Positions 48,329-58,126 of a stretch of 64,000 bases of DNA are shown here, one piece after another. The DNA is taken from positions 37,082-101,081 of the forward strand of contig CAJQHR010000012.1 in the NCBI GenBank assembly GCA_905478225.1, in the 5' to 3' direction. The stretch comes from an uncultured Crocinitomix sp. Lineage in GTDB: Bacteria; Bacteroidota; Bacteroidia; Flavobacteriales_D; Crocinitomicaceae. How positions within the stretch are numbered: position 1 is the first letter of the stretch; each line of letters opens with the position of its first letter. The translations under genes and the position numbers were made by a program. The notes under the pieces were generated by a model that did no database searches, was not told where the DNA came from, and worked only from the letters and a program-made list of their open reading frames with translations.

Positions 48329-48701
48329 GTGTATAATTTTTTAATTACTGCAAGATACTCAAAACTTGTCAAAATTTTTGAGGTTGATGGATAGGAACTA
48401 ATCAACTGGTTTTAATTTTTTAAATAAAAGGCTTCCAAGAGTTAAGGGGGAAAAGTCAATGTTTTTTGAATACTAAAATTTCGATTCAATAGAATTCAAT
48501 CTTTTAATGGTACGTTTTTAGGCCGATATTTAGACGGGCAATCATTGTTATCCCTTTGTATTATGAGATATGATGCAATTTTATAAATTGATAGTTCACG
48601 AATTTTGATCAATGTAATTGGGTTAATTGGTCGGGTAGTGAATACTTAAGAATACAAGATTGAACAAAAAATTGAAGTGATTTTCATAATTCATATTCTA
48701 T
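48329..48701. other. Intergenic gap between two M4 peptidase genes
   Basis: About 373 AT-rich bases. I see no ORF of coding character and no convincing hairpin with a T-run. The promoter of the 44603-48328 gene should lie near its right-hand start (48329 onward), but I could not find a clear -33/-7 pair. Confidence 0.5.
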
Positions 48702-51281
48702 TTAGTTTACAACTACTTTTTCCATTTTGACAGAATTGCCATTTTCGTCTCTAATATTCACCATATATAAACCAGCCGCATTATAATTTAATAAATTAAT
48801 CTGTGTCAAACTTCCTAAAATTGGAAGAGTGATAATCTTGCGACCTAGTAAATCTGTAACGTCAATGGTTCCTTCTGTGAGTGTTTTTGTATCGACGGTA
48901 AAAATGTCATGTGTTCGATTTGGATAGATTGAAATGGCGTTGGCCTGGTTCTCAGAAATACCTGTATCATCTATAAGTGCGCAAGTCCATTCCATTTTAA
49001 ATCCTTCGCCTTCCTCTATACCGTCTGAATGAAATACTAAGGTAATAGAAGACCCCGTTGATGTGATTGTACCGGGCATGTTAGAGTTACAGTATTTATC
49101 AATAAGTGGCGAACCGTCATCTGGTCCGTCATAAATACGCAGCCAATCCCAAGCACAGGTTGGATTGTCTTCCACATCAAATTCTAAGAAATTTAGCTCA
49201 ACAGACTCGGCTCCTGTAGGAGAAATTGTTATTTCAGCATTTTCACCAGCACCATAGTCTTCACTTTCTCCACCACTGTCATATAACAAACCTTGGCACG
49301 AAGTAATTTGATCACCCGTTCCATCAACTGGGAAAATAACTGGACAATCAATTGAGGTGTCAATGATAATAAAGCTAGTTGCTGATGTATCGTCACCCCC
49401 ACAATCACCGCCATCAACAGTAAGTGTCACAGTAAAACCTCCTTCTGTGGTATAGGTGTGAGAGGGGGAGGGGTAGGTGCTTGTATCTCCATCACCAAAT
49501 GTCCATAAAAAGTCGATTCCATTAATACTTTCATTCTCAAATTCAACTGTAAAAGGGAGTTCGCAACCTTCGGTTTCTGGAGCAGTAAAGCTTGCTAAAA
49601 CATAATGGGAATATTCTCCGCCAACGCCAACTGCATACCATGCGTTTGTAGTTTGTTCTACTTCAAACGAGCAGCGCCCGTATAAATCAATAGCTGATTG
49701 AATAGCATAAAATCGTGCATCATCAAATTGAGAACTTGGTGTTAAATAAACCGTTAAATTTCTAAATGACACTGCGCTCGCAACGTCAATTCCCGCTCCT
49801 GTTAGGGAAAAATCGTCTCCGTTATCATTGGTTCCGGTTCCACCTTCTGATAATAAATAAAACCAATAGTTTTGTACACCACTATTGGTGTGAACTCCGC
49901 CACTGTCCCAGCCATCTAAATCTGCCCAAAAGTCTCCAAAATAAGTGTCGGGGTGATCATAATCGTTAGGGTTAGCAATATTTCTAAAGGCTTCTCCAAT
50001 TTCCATTCCAATAAACCAATCCCAATCATCTATCCTTGCAAAGCGCTCAATAGCGGAACCGAAAATATCACTAAATGATTCATTCAAAGCACCAGACTCA
50101 GCCGAGTAAATTAGGCCAGCTGTGAAGGTTGTGAGACCGTGTATCACTTCGTGTCCAGCAATATCGATTGTTGTGAGCTGTGTAATGCCGCCGCCATTTC
50201 CATCACCGTAAGTCATTCGACTTCCATCCCAAAAAGCATTGTAAAAATCAACGCCATAGTGCACATAACTATTCAATTGAAATCCCGCATTATCTAAACT
50301 GCTGCGGCCATGTATGTCGAAGTAATAATCATAGGTCATCTCGGCGCCCCAATGTGCATCATTGGCATACTCGTCTAATTCAGGGTTCACGTTGTCCCAA
50401 TCGTTGTCATCATCTATAAAATCCGTTGATCCACCAAAGTCGGTTCCTTCATTTAGGTCAAAAGTGCGAACACCGTCTCCACGAGATCCATCTCGCAATC
50501 GAAATTCACCTCCAAAACTATCGGCAATTATGCCTTTTTCGCCACTATATGCCGTGTGCGCGTTACCTGGCTCGTCGGCATGGTAGATGAGCATATTTTC
50601 ACGAATGATTTCTCCCGAATTAGCATCAACATATACCTCTGCTCGATTAAGAGGTGCGTGTGCATAAATATTAAATTTATAAACTAGGCGGTAAGATTCT
50701 GCGCTAAAATTTGTTTCAGTTGGTATAAAAACAAGTTCACCTTTTGGCAGGTAGGTCGCTTCTAAATCTTCGGTTTCCCATTTTAAATGTTGTTCTTCCC
50801 CTGGCAGCTCCCATTTGTAAACGCTAGCGCCAACATGCGCAAGAGCAATTGTTAATGCTGCGCTTTCATTTAGACTGTGGGATGTAGGAGTAGTTAATTT
50901 AGAATAGATCATTCCATTTAAAGAATAAACTCTGCCATTTTCTGTATGGGCTATCCACATGGCATCTTCTATTGGCTTTCCGTAATACGTTTGTTGGTAG
51001 CGGAAGTGCTTATGTCCAATATTGTCAATTTCTGATCGAATGAGTTCAAATCCAATATTCGGATTAAAACGAATGTTATTCATCATCCAAGTTTTTAAAT
51101 TGGCAATGTTGATGTTGCTGCCTTTTTTAAATTTAATAAAGGAGGGTATGTCCGTCATTTCATTGTCACGAACAAATTCAATGTCTGTATAGTTGTAAGC
51201 ATCTCCCTGTTAGGGCTGCATTTGTTGTGCAGATCCTAGAAGTGATAAGCAAATAAAAAATAGCGTGAAGATTCTTTTCAT
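48702..51281 (-). pseudogene. M4 metallopeptidase gene with a premature stop after the signal peptide
   Basis: From the ATG at 51281 the frame reads MKRIFTLFFICLSLLGSAQQ, a clear signal peptide, then QMQP and an in-frame TAA (51210-51212), then continues in the same frame with QGDAYNYTDIEFVRDNE into an otherwise intact 818-residue protease: propeptide, HEVIH catalytic site, GALNESFSDIFG, PKD (FLWTFGDGDTS), CUB (WDWLRIYDGPDDGSPLI) and type A CTD (ISIYPNRTHD). Compared with its neighbours it lacks the second PKD and the Ig-like unit. Translation from the ATG at 51158 would give a protein without signal peptide, so no export. A single-base change or sequencing error explains the stop. Confidence 0.8.
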
Positions 51282-51471
51282 GTCGTGAGTATTAATGGAA
51301 TTACAATTTAATAATTAACTGCTGTTTTAACTGAGGTTTGTAATAATATAGGTACTGTACACTCTTTTAAATTAAGTGTTTATTGGAGTTCTAGTGGTTG
51401 TATTGAAAATGAAAAAAATCCTAGAAACTCATTCTTTCGCATTCGCAAAAGAACTTCTAAATGTATACAAT

Positions 51472-51510
51472 AAAAAAAGAGTTCTCCCCTAATGCGGAAA
51501 GAACTCTTTT
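51472..51510 (-). terminator. Terminator after the third M4 peptidase gene
   Basis: AAAAGAGTTCT (51475-51485) and AGAACTCTTTT (51500-51510) form a perfect stem with a 14-base loop, 19 bases past the stop codon, with an A-run at 51472-51478 that reads as a T-run on the minus strand. Confidence 0.88.
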
Positions 51511-51528
51511 AAAGTAAAAAATTAATTT

Positions 51529-54500
51529 CTAGCGAATAACAGTAACGTGTCCTTCTTGTTTATGTCGTTTATCAGTCATAGTTTCTCTAAAATCTAAAGA
51601 CCAAACATATACTCCAGATGGAACTAGACCAAGATCACCATAAGTTCCGTCCCATCCATAAAAGGCATCATAAGTTTCAAAAACCCGCTCTCCCCATCTA
51701 TTAAAAATGACAAGGTGGAAATCATAAGGGTCATATCCTGATCTAAATGAAGGTGCAAATGTTTCGTTAAAAGTATCACCGTCTGGCGTAAATGTATTTG
51801 GGATGTAATAAATGATGACATCATCAACAGTTACAATTTTTTGTGTCCAATCTGAACACAATCCGTTTGCACTAAAGGCTTCTAAAGTTATAGTGTAGGA
51901 ACCAGGAACCTCAGGGTAAGTGTGAGTAGGGTCTACCGTATTCGATAAGGGAGAACTATCACCAAATGTCCAATTGTATATGTATCCATTCTCAGAAGTA
52001 TTTGTTAAAACTACTGTTGGATCAAAAACATCAATAACAGCTGGATCACAATTGAATGATGCTTCCGGAGTGACTGTTGCCGATACATAATCAAAAACGT
52101 TCAGTGTATCTTTACATCCGTAATCATTTGTTGCGATTAACTCCACATCATATAATTGGTCAGCAGCTATTGCGCTAAAGCAAACACGTGGATTTTCTTC
52201 AAAAGCAACATCACCACTTTCAAAAGTCCATACCCAACCGGAAATTCCAGCAGTAGCAGATGTTGAAAGACTCGTAAATTCTATACAATCAGGAGTACAT
52301 ATTGCAGTAACATCTGAAGTGAAGTTTGCAGTTGGCTTTTCAAATACGTTCACTGGAATTGTAATGAAATCTATACAACCAAAATAAGATTCGACGGTTA
52401 ATACCGCATCATAAGTGCCGGGTACCGTGTAATTTTTCACTGGATCAGCCACAGCGCCGCCAGAACCATCTCCAAAATCCCAAGACCATGAGGTGATTGC
52501 ACCACTAGAAATAGTGGATAGATCATTAAACATAGTAGGATCACCATTCACACAAACATCATCAGCAGAGAAATTTGCCTCAGGGAGCGGGTGGATAGTA
52601 ATTGGAAGGGTGAGAACATCTTCACAGCCATTAGCTGAGGTCACCGTTAGGGTCACATCAAATGTACCGTCAGTGGCATATCCATGCGTAGGAAAGCCAC
52701 CAATATCAGTATCTCCGTCACCAAATTCCCAATCTAGCCCAGTAATTACTTCTGGTGCTGTAATCGTCGATAAATCCGTAAATGGAGCATCAATACCCAA
52801 ACAAACATTATTGAAAGAAAAGTCTGCGACCGGTACATCAAAACGATTAATCGTATAGGTGACAGTGCTTTGGCACCCTTCCGCTGAAACGACATCTAAT
52901 GTGACATCATAAGCGCCAGGTCCAGCATAAGTATGTGTCGGATCTTCTGAAACATCAGCTGGCGTTCCGTCACCGAAGTCCCAACTAAAATCAGTCAATG
53001 GCGCTCCGTCTGGAGAGGTAGAAAGATTGGTGAATGCCGCATCTACATTAACACATCCATCATCAAACGAAAAGTCTGCAACTGGTGAAGGGTTGATTGT
53101 AAGTGGCGTTGTCAATGAGTCTTTACAGCCGTTGTCTGATGTGGCCACAAGCTTCACGTCATAAGTCCCAAAAGTGGCATAAGTGTAAGTTGGATCGGCG
53201 AGTGGGGAAGTGCCTAGGTCGCCAAAATCCCAATCCCAATCAGTTATTGCACCAACTGGAATAGTTGTGCCATCTGTAAATGTTGTTAAATCACCTTCGC
53301 ATAAATCGGCAAAAGTAAAGTCGACAACGGGTGCATCAAATACTTCTACATCTAATAAAAATACATCTTCGCATCCTAGGTCGTTTGTTACCGTTAATTC
53401 AACAGGGAAAAGACCTGTTCCTGCAAATGTATGTGTTGGATTCGCATCTGGAGAAGTTCCTCCGTCACCAAAATCCCAAGCCCAAGTGTCTAAAACACCA
53501 GCAGCTGTGGTCGAGGCATCTGTAAAATCAACCTCACCGTCAGGAAAACATCCAATGGTTGCGGTAAAATCTCCTTCTACAATTGAGACGTATTCTGGAC
53601 CAACGCCAACTGCGTACCAGGCGTTTGTTGTTTCTTTTTCTTCAACTGAGCATTCGCCATATAAATCAATTGCTGACTGAATGGCAAAAAACCGTGCATC
53701 TGGATGGTCCGATCCGTCTGTTAAATAAACGGTTAAGTTTCTAAAAGCAATTGCGCTAGCTGGTTCAAACCCAAGAGCGCCTACTGTATAAGCATCTCCA
53801 TTATCATTTGTTCCTGCACCTCCTGTTACTAGTAAGTAGTACCAGAAGTTTTGTACACCACTGTTCGTATGCACCCCACCATTGTCCGCTCCTACAAGGG
53901 GAGCCCAATTCGTTCCAAAATAAGTATCTGGGTCGCCATAGGCGTTTGGATTTTCTAATGATCTAAATGAGGCACCAATGTCTGCGCTTAATAACCAGTC
54001 CCAATCTCCTGGGCGTGCAAAGTTTTCAATAGCTGTCCCAAAAATATCGCTGAATGATTCATTCAGAGCGCCTGATTCGCCATAGTAAATTAAGTTAGCG
54101 GTGAAGTTTGTTAATCCATGTGCGATTTCGTGTCCTGCAATATCTAGCGATACAAGTGGGGTATATGGTGCACCATTTCCGTCACCATACGTCATTCTTG
54201 TTCCGTCCCAATATGCGTTTACGTAGTTTACACCGTAATGTACATAACTGTTTAATTGGAATCCGGCGTCATCAATACTGTTACGGCCATGAATATCTAA
54301 GAAGTAATCATATGTTCGTTCTGTTCCCCAGTGCGCGTCACCAGCATATTCATCCTGTTGTGGGTTGACATTATTCCAATCGTTATCAGCATCCATAAAG
54401 TCAACTGCGCCGCCATAGCCATAGGCTTGATTCAGGTCGAAGGTGCGAATACCAAGCCCTCTTGTTCCATCTCTTAAGCGAAACTGTCCGGCAAAACTAT

Positions 54501-55275
54501 CACCAATAATAGGTTGAGATCCACTATAAACGGTCTCAGCTGTACCTGGCGTGTCGGCATGATGAATAATTGCATTTTCACCTAAAACCTCACCGGTAAT
54601 AGCATCAACATATACATTTGCACGGTAAAGTGGGGTTTGTGCATAAATATCAAATTTATAGGCAAGGCGAAAGTTGTCAGCTGAAAAAGCAAAGTTCTCT
54701 CCTACAAAAACAAGTTCAGCTTTTGGAAAATGAGTCGCATCTGGATTATCAGATTCCCACTTAATGTGCTCTTCCTCCTCAGGAATCTCCCATTTATAGA
54801 GTTCCGCACCAACATGGAGTTTTGCTTTTTCAAGTGCATCACTTTCAGATAAACTGGCTGTTGCCGAAGCGGTAATATTTTTAAAGATCATCCCATTCAT
54901 TGATCGGACCACACCATCTTTAGCATGTGAAAGCCATGTGGCAGCTTCAATAGGAATCCCTTTATAAGTTTGGCTCATTCGGGTATGGGTGAACCCAAGT
55001 TCGTCATCTTCTTTGCGAATTACTTCAAAATTGATGTTTGAATTGAGTTCCAAATGTTCGGCCATCCAAGCATTGTAATTACCGACCGGAATACGGTTGG
55101 TCTCTTTCATGCGAATAAAAGATGGCAAATCAGAATACTTACTTGAACGAACGAGTTCCGCACCAGCGTATATCCTATCGGCTGCCTGGTCCGTATACAC
55201 CTTTTGTCCAAACCCAGATATAACGGTCATCATGGCGACAATTAGGAGGGGAAGTTGTATGGCTATTTTTTTCAT
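51529..55275 (-). CDS. M4 metallopeptidase with seven PKD domains and T9SS type B C-terminus
   Basis: A 1248-residue secreted zinc endopeptidase, paralogous to the two genes downstream. Signal peptide (LPLLIVAMMTVISGFG), propeptide, catalytic domain with HEIAH near residue 380, GALNESFSDIFG and GGVHTNSGVQNFWYYLL. After the AWYAVGVG end of the protease domain come about seven PKD repeats, each with a W-x-FGDG-type core (WAWDFGDGGTS, WDWDFGDLGTS, FSWDFGDGTPA and so on; the sixth is degenerate with WTFESGD). The end, YIPNTFTPDGDTFNE with FNRWGERVFE, is the type B CTD, whereas its two paralogues have type A. It has its own terminator. Confidence 0.95.
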   Translation of the reverse strand: MKKIAIQLPLLIVAMMTVISGFGQKVYTDQAADRIYAGAELVRSSKYSDLPSFIRMKETNRIPVGNYNAWMAEHLELNSNINFEVIRKEDDELGFTHTRMSQTYKGIPIEAATWLSHAKDGVVRSMNGMIFKNITASATASLSESDALEKAKLHVGAELYKWEIPEEEEHIKWESDNPDATHFPKAELVFVGENFAFSADNFRLAYKFDIYAQTPLYRANVYVDAITGEVLGENAIIHHADTPGTAETVYSGSQPIIGDSFAGQFRLRDGTRGLGIRTFDLNQAYGYGGAVDFMDADNDWNNVNPQQDEYAGDAHWGTERTYDYFLDIHGRNSIDDAGFQLNSYVHYGVNYVNAYWDGTRMTYGDGNGAPYTPLVSLDIAGHEIAHGLTNFTANLIYYGESGALNESFSDIFGTAIENFARPGDWDWLLSADIGASFRSLENPNAYGDPDTYFGTNWAPLVGADNGGVHTNSGVQNFWYYLLVTGGAGTNDNGDAYTVGALGFEPASAIAFRNLTVYLTDGSDHPDARFFAIQSAIDLYGECSVEEKETTNAWYAVGVGPEYVSIVEGDFTATIGCFPDGEVDFTDASTTAAGVLDTWAWDFGDGGTSPDANPTHTFAGTGLFPVELTVTNDLGCEDVFLLDVEVFDAPVVDFTFADLCEGDLTTFTDGTTIPVGAITDWDWDFGDLGTSPLADPTYTYATFGTYDVKLVATSDNGCKDSLTTPLTINPSPVADFSFDDGCVNVDAAFTNLSTSPDGAPLTDFSWDFGDGTPADVSEDPTHTYAGPGAYDVTLDVVSAEGCQSTVTYTINRFDVPVADFSFNNVCLGIDAPFTDLSTITAPEVITGLDWEFGDGDTDIGGFPTHGYATDGTFDVTLTVTSANGCEDVLTLPITIHPLPEANFSADDVCVNGDPTMFNDLSTISSGAITSWSWDFGDGSGGAVADPVKNYTVPGTYDAVLTVESYFGCIDFITIPVNVFEKPTANFTSDVTAICTPDCIEFTSLSTSATAGISGWVWTFESGDVAFEENPRVCFSAIAADQLYDVELIATNDYGCKDTLNVFDYVSATVTPEASFNCDPAVIDVFDPTVVLTNTSENGYIYNWTFGDSSPLSNTVDPTHTYPEVPGSYTITLEAFSANGLCSDWTQKIVTVDDVIIYYIPNTFTPDGDTFNETFAPSFRSGYDPYDFHLVIFNRWGERVFETYDAFYGWDGTYGDLGLVPSGVYVWSLDFRETMTDKRHKQEGHVTVIR

Positions 55276-55428
55276 GTTTTATTACGTTTTTTTTGAGGTT
55301 ATAACGTAATGCAATTATACAAAAAAAAGCGAGAAATTGGTTGCGAAAACACGAGAATTTAATGAAGAGTAAAATGTTGAAAATCATCCAGCTACCTTCT
55401 GTGAGAATAGCCTTGAGTTGTATAAGGG

Positions 55429-55812
55429 TTAGTCAAATTCTAAAACCTCGACTAATTCAAAATTCACGCGGTGAAATAACATTCTAAGTTCATCACCTGC
55501 TTCTTTCATATCTTCGTCATATTCTTCGTAATACCATTTGATGAAAAGTTCTGTTTTTGAACTGCTTTGAGAAAGGTCTCTGATTAAGTTACGAATGACG
55601 AGTGTAGAACTCGTATTGAAATATTCCAATTTAAATTCTAAAGTAGTCTTGGCTAAAGGTTCTTCCATGTACTATTCTATCTCTTCATTCACAGGAGAAT
55701 AAAAGGCATACGGATCCTCGGGGATGGAAATTCCTGCAAGAAGAATGGTTCCCTCTTCAAAATTAACCAACACTTTTGGTGTTTTTAATGTTGTTTTGAT
55801 TTCTAATGACAA
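55429..55812 (-). pseudogene. SiaC/DUF1987-like regulatory protein gene with an internal amber codon
   Basis: From a TTG at 55812, preceded by AAAGGA and nine A, the frame reads LSLEIKTTLKTPKVLVNF, EEGTILLAGISIPEDPYAFY, then an in-frame TAG at codon 47 (55672-55674), then YMEEPLAKTTLEFKLEYFNTSS and FIKWYYEEYDEDMKEAGDEL to the stop at 55429. Joined, it is 127 residues, the usual SiaC size, with the FKLEYFNTSS and WYYEEDDEDM family motifs. SiaC is a phospho-switch partner in SiaABCD-type signalling. The 79-residue part after the amber has an ATG (55668), so a C-terminal fragment might still be made. No SiaA or SiaB gene is adjacent. Confidence 0.72.
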
Positions 55813-55918
55813 TTTTTTTTTGTCCTTTGATGGATAAACAGGGTTTTCACGAAAAGTAAAACTAATGAAACTTCAAGTTAGAACCTAATTTAAAAAATAC
55901 AATTTACTGGTTTAACGC

Positions 55919-55957
55919 AAAAAAACGACCTAAGGCTTCACCTAAGTCGTTTTTTTA
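55919..55957 (-). terminator. Terminator after the PKD membrane protein gene
   Basis: AAAAAACGAC and GTCGTTTTTT flank a smaller stem (CCTAAG/CTTAGG-like) about 20 bases past the stop at 55977. Long A and T runs are present on both sides. Confidence 0.82.
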
Positions 55958-55976
55958 TTAGTAGAAGTTATTTATT

Positions 55977-57377
55977 TTATCGAATCAATGTAAATTGACC
56001 AGTATATTCTTCAATTTGTCCGTTTCCATTTTTCAAAGTAACGACCCAAATATAAGATCCACCAGGAGCTACAGAATTATCCGCAGCCCGGCCGTCCCAA
56101 GATTCGTTGGCACTTTGTGTCGCATAAACTAGGTTACCAGCTTGGTTGTAAACTACCATGGTAAATTCTTTATCAACTAATAATAATGCTTTCGGTAAGA
56201 ACGTTTCATTTTGTCCATCACCATTTGGTGAGAAGGCGTTTGGAGCAAATAAATCATAATCTGATTTAACTGTGATCTCCTCTCGCATGTAATTCGTACA
56301 TCCGTTGTTGTTTGAAGCTGAAAGTTCTACCGTATAAACTCCTTTTTCTCTAAATGTATATTCAAATTCATTTTTATCAGAAATCATTCGCCCATTCACT
56401 TTCCATGCCCAATCTTGACCAACTTCTGTTAGATTAATAAAATCAACAGTAGGGATAGCGACATTGTCTTTTTCCCATGTAAATTCGATAGATGGCAATC
56501 CATTAATGGTAACAGATTCTCTGGATGATGCCAATACCTCATTGGAATTTTTATCTCGTATAGTTAAAGTGACATCATAATTTCCAGCATTTTCAAAAAC
56601 ATGACTTGCTGTAGGCTCAGAACTACATGTTCCATCACCGAAATCCCAGACGTGAATTGCATTTCCTTTTGTCACTTTAGGGTTGAAGATAATTTTTTCT
56701 CCAGCACATACTTCATCTGCACTTACTGAGAAATCAGCCGAATACTTAAATTCAACTACTTCTTCCGCGTTATTATGATTATTATCAGGAGTATCGTCAA
56801 CAGGAACGACTGCCATTCCATCAACTGGGTTGGTATTATCTTGATCTGTTTGATTCGCATTGTTCGTTCCATTGTTTTGAACAGAAACATTATTATCATC
56901 TACTAAGGCGTCATCATTATCGGCCAAATTATCAGTGGTATTCACGTTTTCTTCCGGTTGATCGTTCTTTATTGTTTCATTTTCAGCTAAAGGCGTATGT
57001 GTGTTTGTTGTAATTTTATTTTCAGTTGTTTTGTTTTCGTTAAAAACAATAACAGCGTTATTATCAATTTTTGATGGTGTTGTTTGTTCAGTTAATGTAG
57101 AATCATCAGAAGGAATAAAAGCAATAGCACCAACGATTAAGGTAAGGGCGGCGGCAGATCCCGCTATCCATTGGAATAATGTAGAAGATGTGCCAATCTG
57201 ATTTTTAATAGCAGACCAAGCACTTGGATTGTAAGCGGCTTCATAACCGTTCACAGATTCCCTGAAAGCGTCCTCCATAGGACTGAGTTCAGAGCTGATG
57301 TTCTCCCAGATGCTTAAATCATACGGAGCTTCGAATCCCTCAACGGCCTCTTTTAATATTTTATTAATATCACTCAT
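55977..57377 (-). CDS. Membrane-anchored PKD protein with T9SS type B-like C-terminus; possible anti-sigma partner
   Basis: A 466-residue protein. The first 65 residues are soluble and hold an internal duplication (VEGFEAPYDLSIWENIS and VNGYEAAYNPSAWSAIK). A single membrane helix follows (about 69-88, FQWIAGSAAALTLIVGAIAF) without a signal-peptidase site, then an Asn/Thr/Asp-rich linker, two PKD-type domains (HVWDFGDGTCS, then WAWKVNGRMIS), and a C-terminal segment NAFSPNGDGQNETF with GSYIWVVTLKNG like the gliding-motility-associated CTD. The gene starts inside the end of an ECF sigma gene (8-base overlap). The cytoplasmic-helix-periplasmic layout resembles anti-sigma factors; that role is inference. 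Confidence 0.75.
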   Translation of the reverse strand: MSDINKILKEAVEGFEAPYDLSIWENISSELSPMEDAFRESVNGYEAAYNPSAWSAIKNQIGTSSTLFQWIAGSAAALTLIVGAIAFIPSDDSTLTEQTTPSKIDNNAVIVFNENKTTENKITTNTHTPLAENETIKNDQPEENVNTTDNLADNDDALVDDNNVSVQNNGTNNANQTDQDNTNPVDGMAVVPVDDTPDNNHNNAEEVVEFKYSADFSVSADEVCAGEKIIFNPKVTKGNAIHVWDFGDGTCSSEPTASHVFENAGNYDVTLTIRDKNSNEVLASSRESVTINGLPSIEFTWEKDNVAIPTVDFINLTEVGQDWAWKVNGRMISDKNEFEYTFREKGVYTVELSASNNNGCTNYMREEITVKSDYDLFAPNAFSPNGDGQNETFLPKALLLVDKEFTMVVYNQAGNLVYATQSANESWDGRAADNSVAPGGSYIWVVTLKNGNGQIEEYTGQFTLIR

Positions 57378-57951
57378 GTTCGTTTAAGTTTGCGAACTTT
57401 AAAGTTAGTTGCGCTCGCAGTTTTTGTTTCGCCTTTGCTAAGTTTGATTTTGAAGTACCTTCACTAATTCCTAAATAATCAGCAATTTCTTTGTGCGTAA
57501 ATCCTTCAATGACATACATGTTAAAAACCGTTCTATAAGCTGGCGACAATTCGCTTATCGCTTTAATTGCCGTTTTTGCTTTTAGTTTTGAATAAAATTC
57601 GTCTTCTTCTGTTGAGAAAGGAACATCCTCCTCTACGTTTTGAGCACGATCCACATCCTCAATCAAAAAAGGGTTTCGTTTATTTTTCCTAATTTGATCA
57701 ATGGCGGTGTTTACCATTATACGTCTAATCCAACCTTCCAAAGAACCTTCAAAATTGTAAACGTCAAGTTTTTTAAAAACTTTAATGAATCCATTCTGAA
57801 CCATGTCCTGCGCTTCATCTGAATCCTTAGCATAACGATAGCAGATTGCCATCATCTTTCCGTAATACTTTTCAAAAAGTCTTTTTTGAAACTTACGTTT
57901 GCCTCGGATACAACCGTCTACTATTTCCTTTAGTTCTTCTTTGTTTTCCAC
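57370..57951 (-). CDS. RNA polymerase sigma factor, ECF (sigma-70) family
   Basis: 193 residues from a GTG at 57951, which gives the normal ECF length; the open frame reaches 58071 but those residues do not look like a sigma N-terminus. Region 2: LFEKYYGKMMAICYRYAKDSDEAQDMVQNGFIKVF and GWIRRIMVNTAIDQIRKNKR. Region 4: LSPAYRTVFNMYVIEGFTHKEIADYLGISEGTSKSNL, a helix-turn-helix for the -35 element. It is translationally linked to the downstream membrane protein by an 8-base overlap. It is divergent from mdh, so the shared upstream region (57952-58126) holds both promoters. Confidence 0.93.
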   Translation of the reverse strand: MENKEELKEIVDGCIRGKRKFQKRLFEKYYGKMMAICYRYAKDSDEAQDMVQNGFIKVFKKLDVYNFEGSLEGWIRRIMVNTAIDQIRKNKRNPFLIEDVDRAQNVEEDVPFSTEEDEFYSKLKAKTAIKAISELSPAYRTVFNMYVIEGFTHKEIADYLGISEGTSKSNLAKAKQKLRAQLTLKFANLNEHE

Positions 57952-58126
57952 TTTGCTTACACTTTCAAAACGATACCTTATTATGAAGGGTTGCCACCAA
58001 GATAGAAAAAGTTTCAAATTTGAACCGAAAAGTTCAAAAAAATTGACATCAGAAAGTGATTTAATAAGCAAAACTTATTAATTTCGCACTCGATTAAATA
58101 AAAATAGATAATATAACATAAAGAAG

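Noticed and set aside
51900..53600. Regular spaced repeats that could suggest a CRISPR array
   Set aside because: The repeats encode PKD domains of about 80 residues and are diverged; there are no short identical repeats with spacers.
53210..53680. 156-codon plus-strand ORF opposite the PKD-rich M4 gene
   Set aside because: Its Ser/Pro/Lys-rich composition is the mirror of the Asp/Gly-rich PKD repeats on the coding strand.
36467..55674. Stop-codon reassignment or programmed readthrough as a common cause of the internal stops
   Set aside because: Both TAA and TAG are involved, other genes in the window end normally with these codons, and no stimulatory element is visible.
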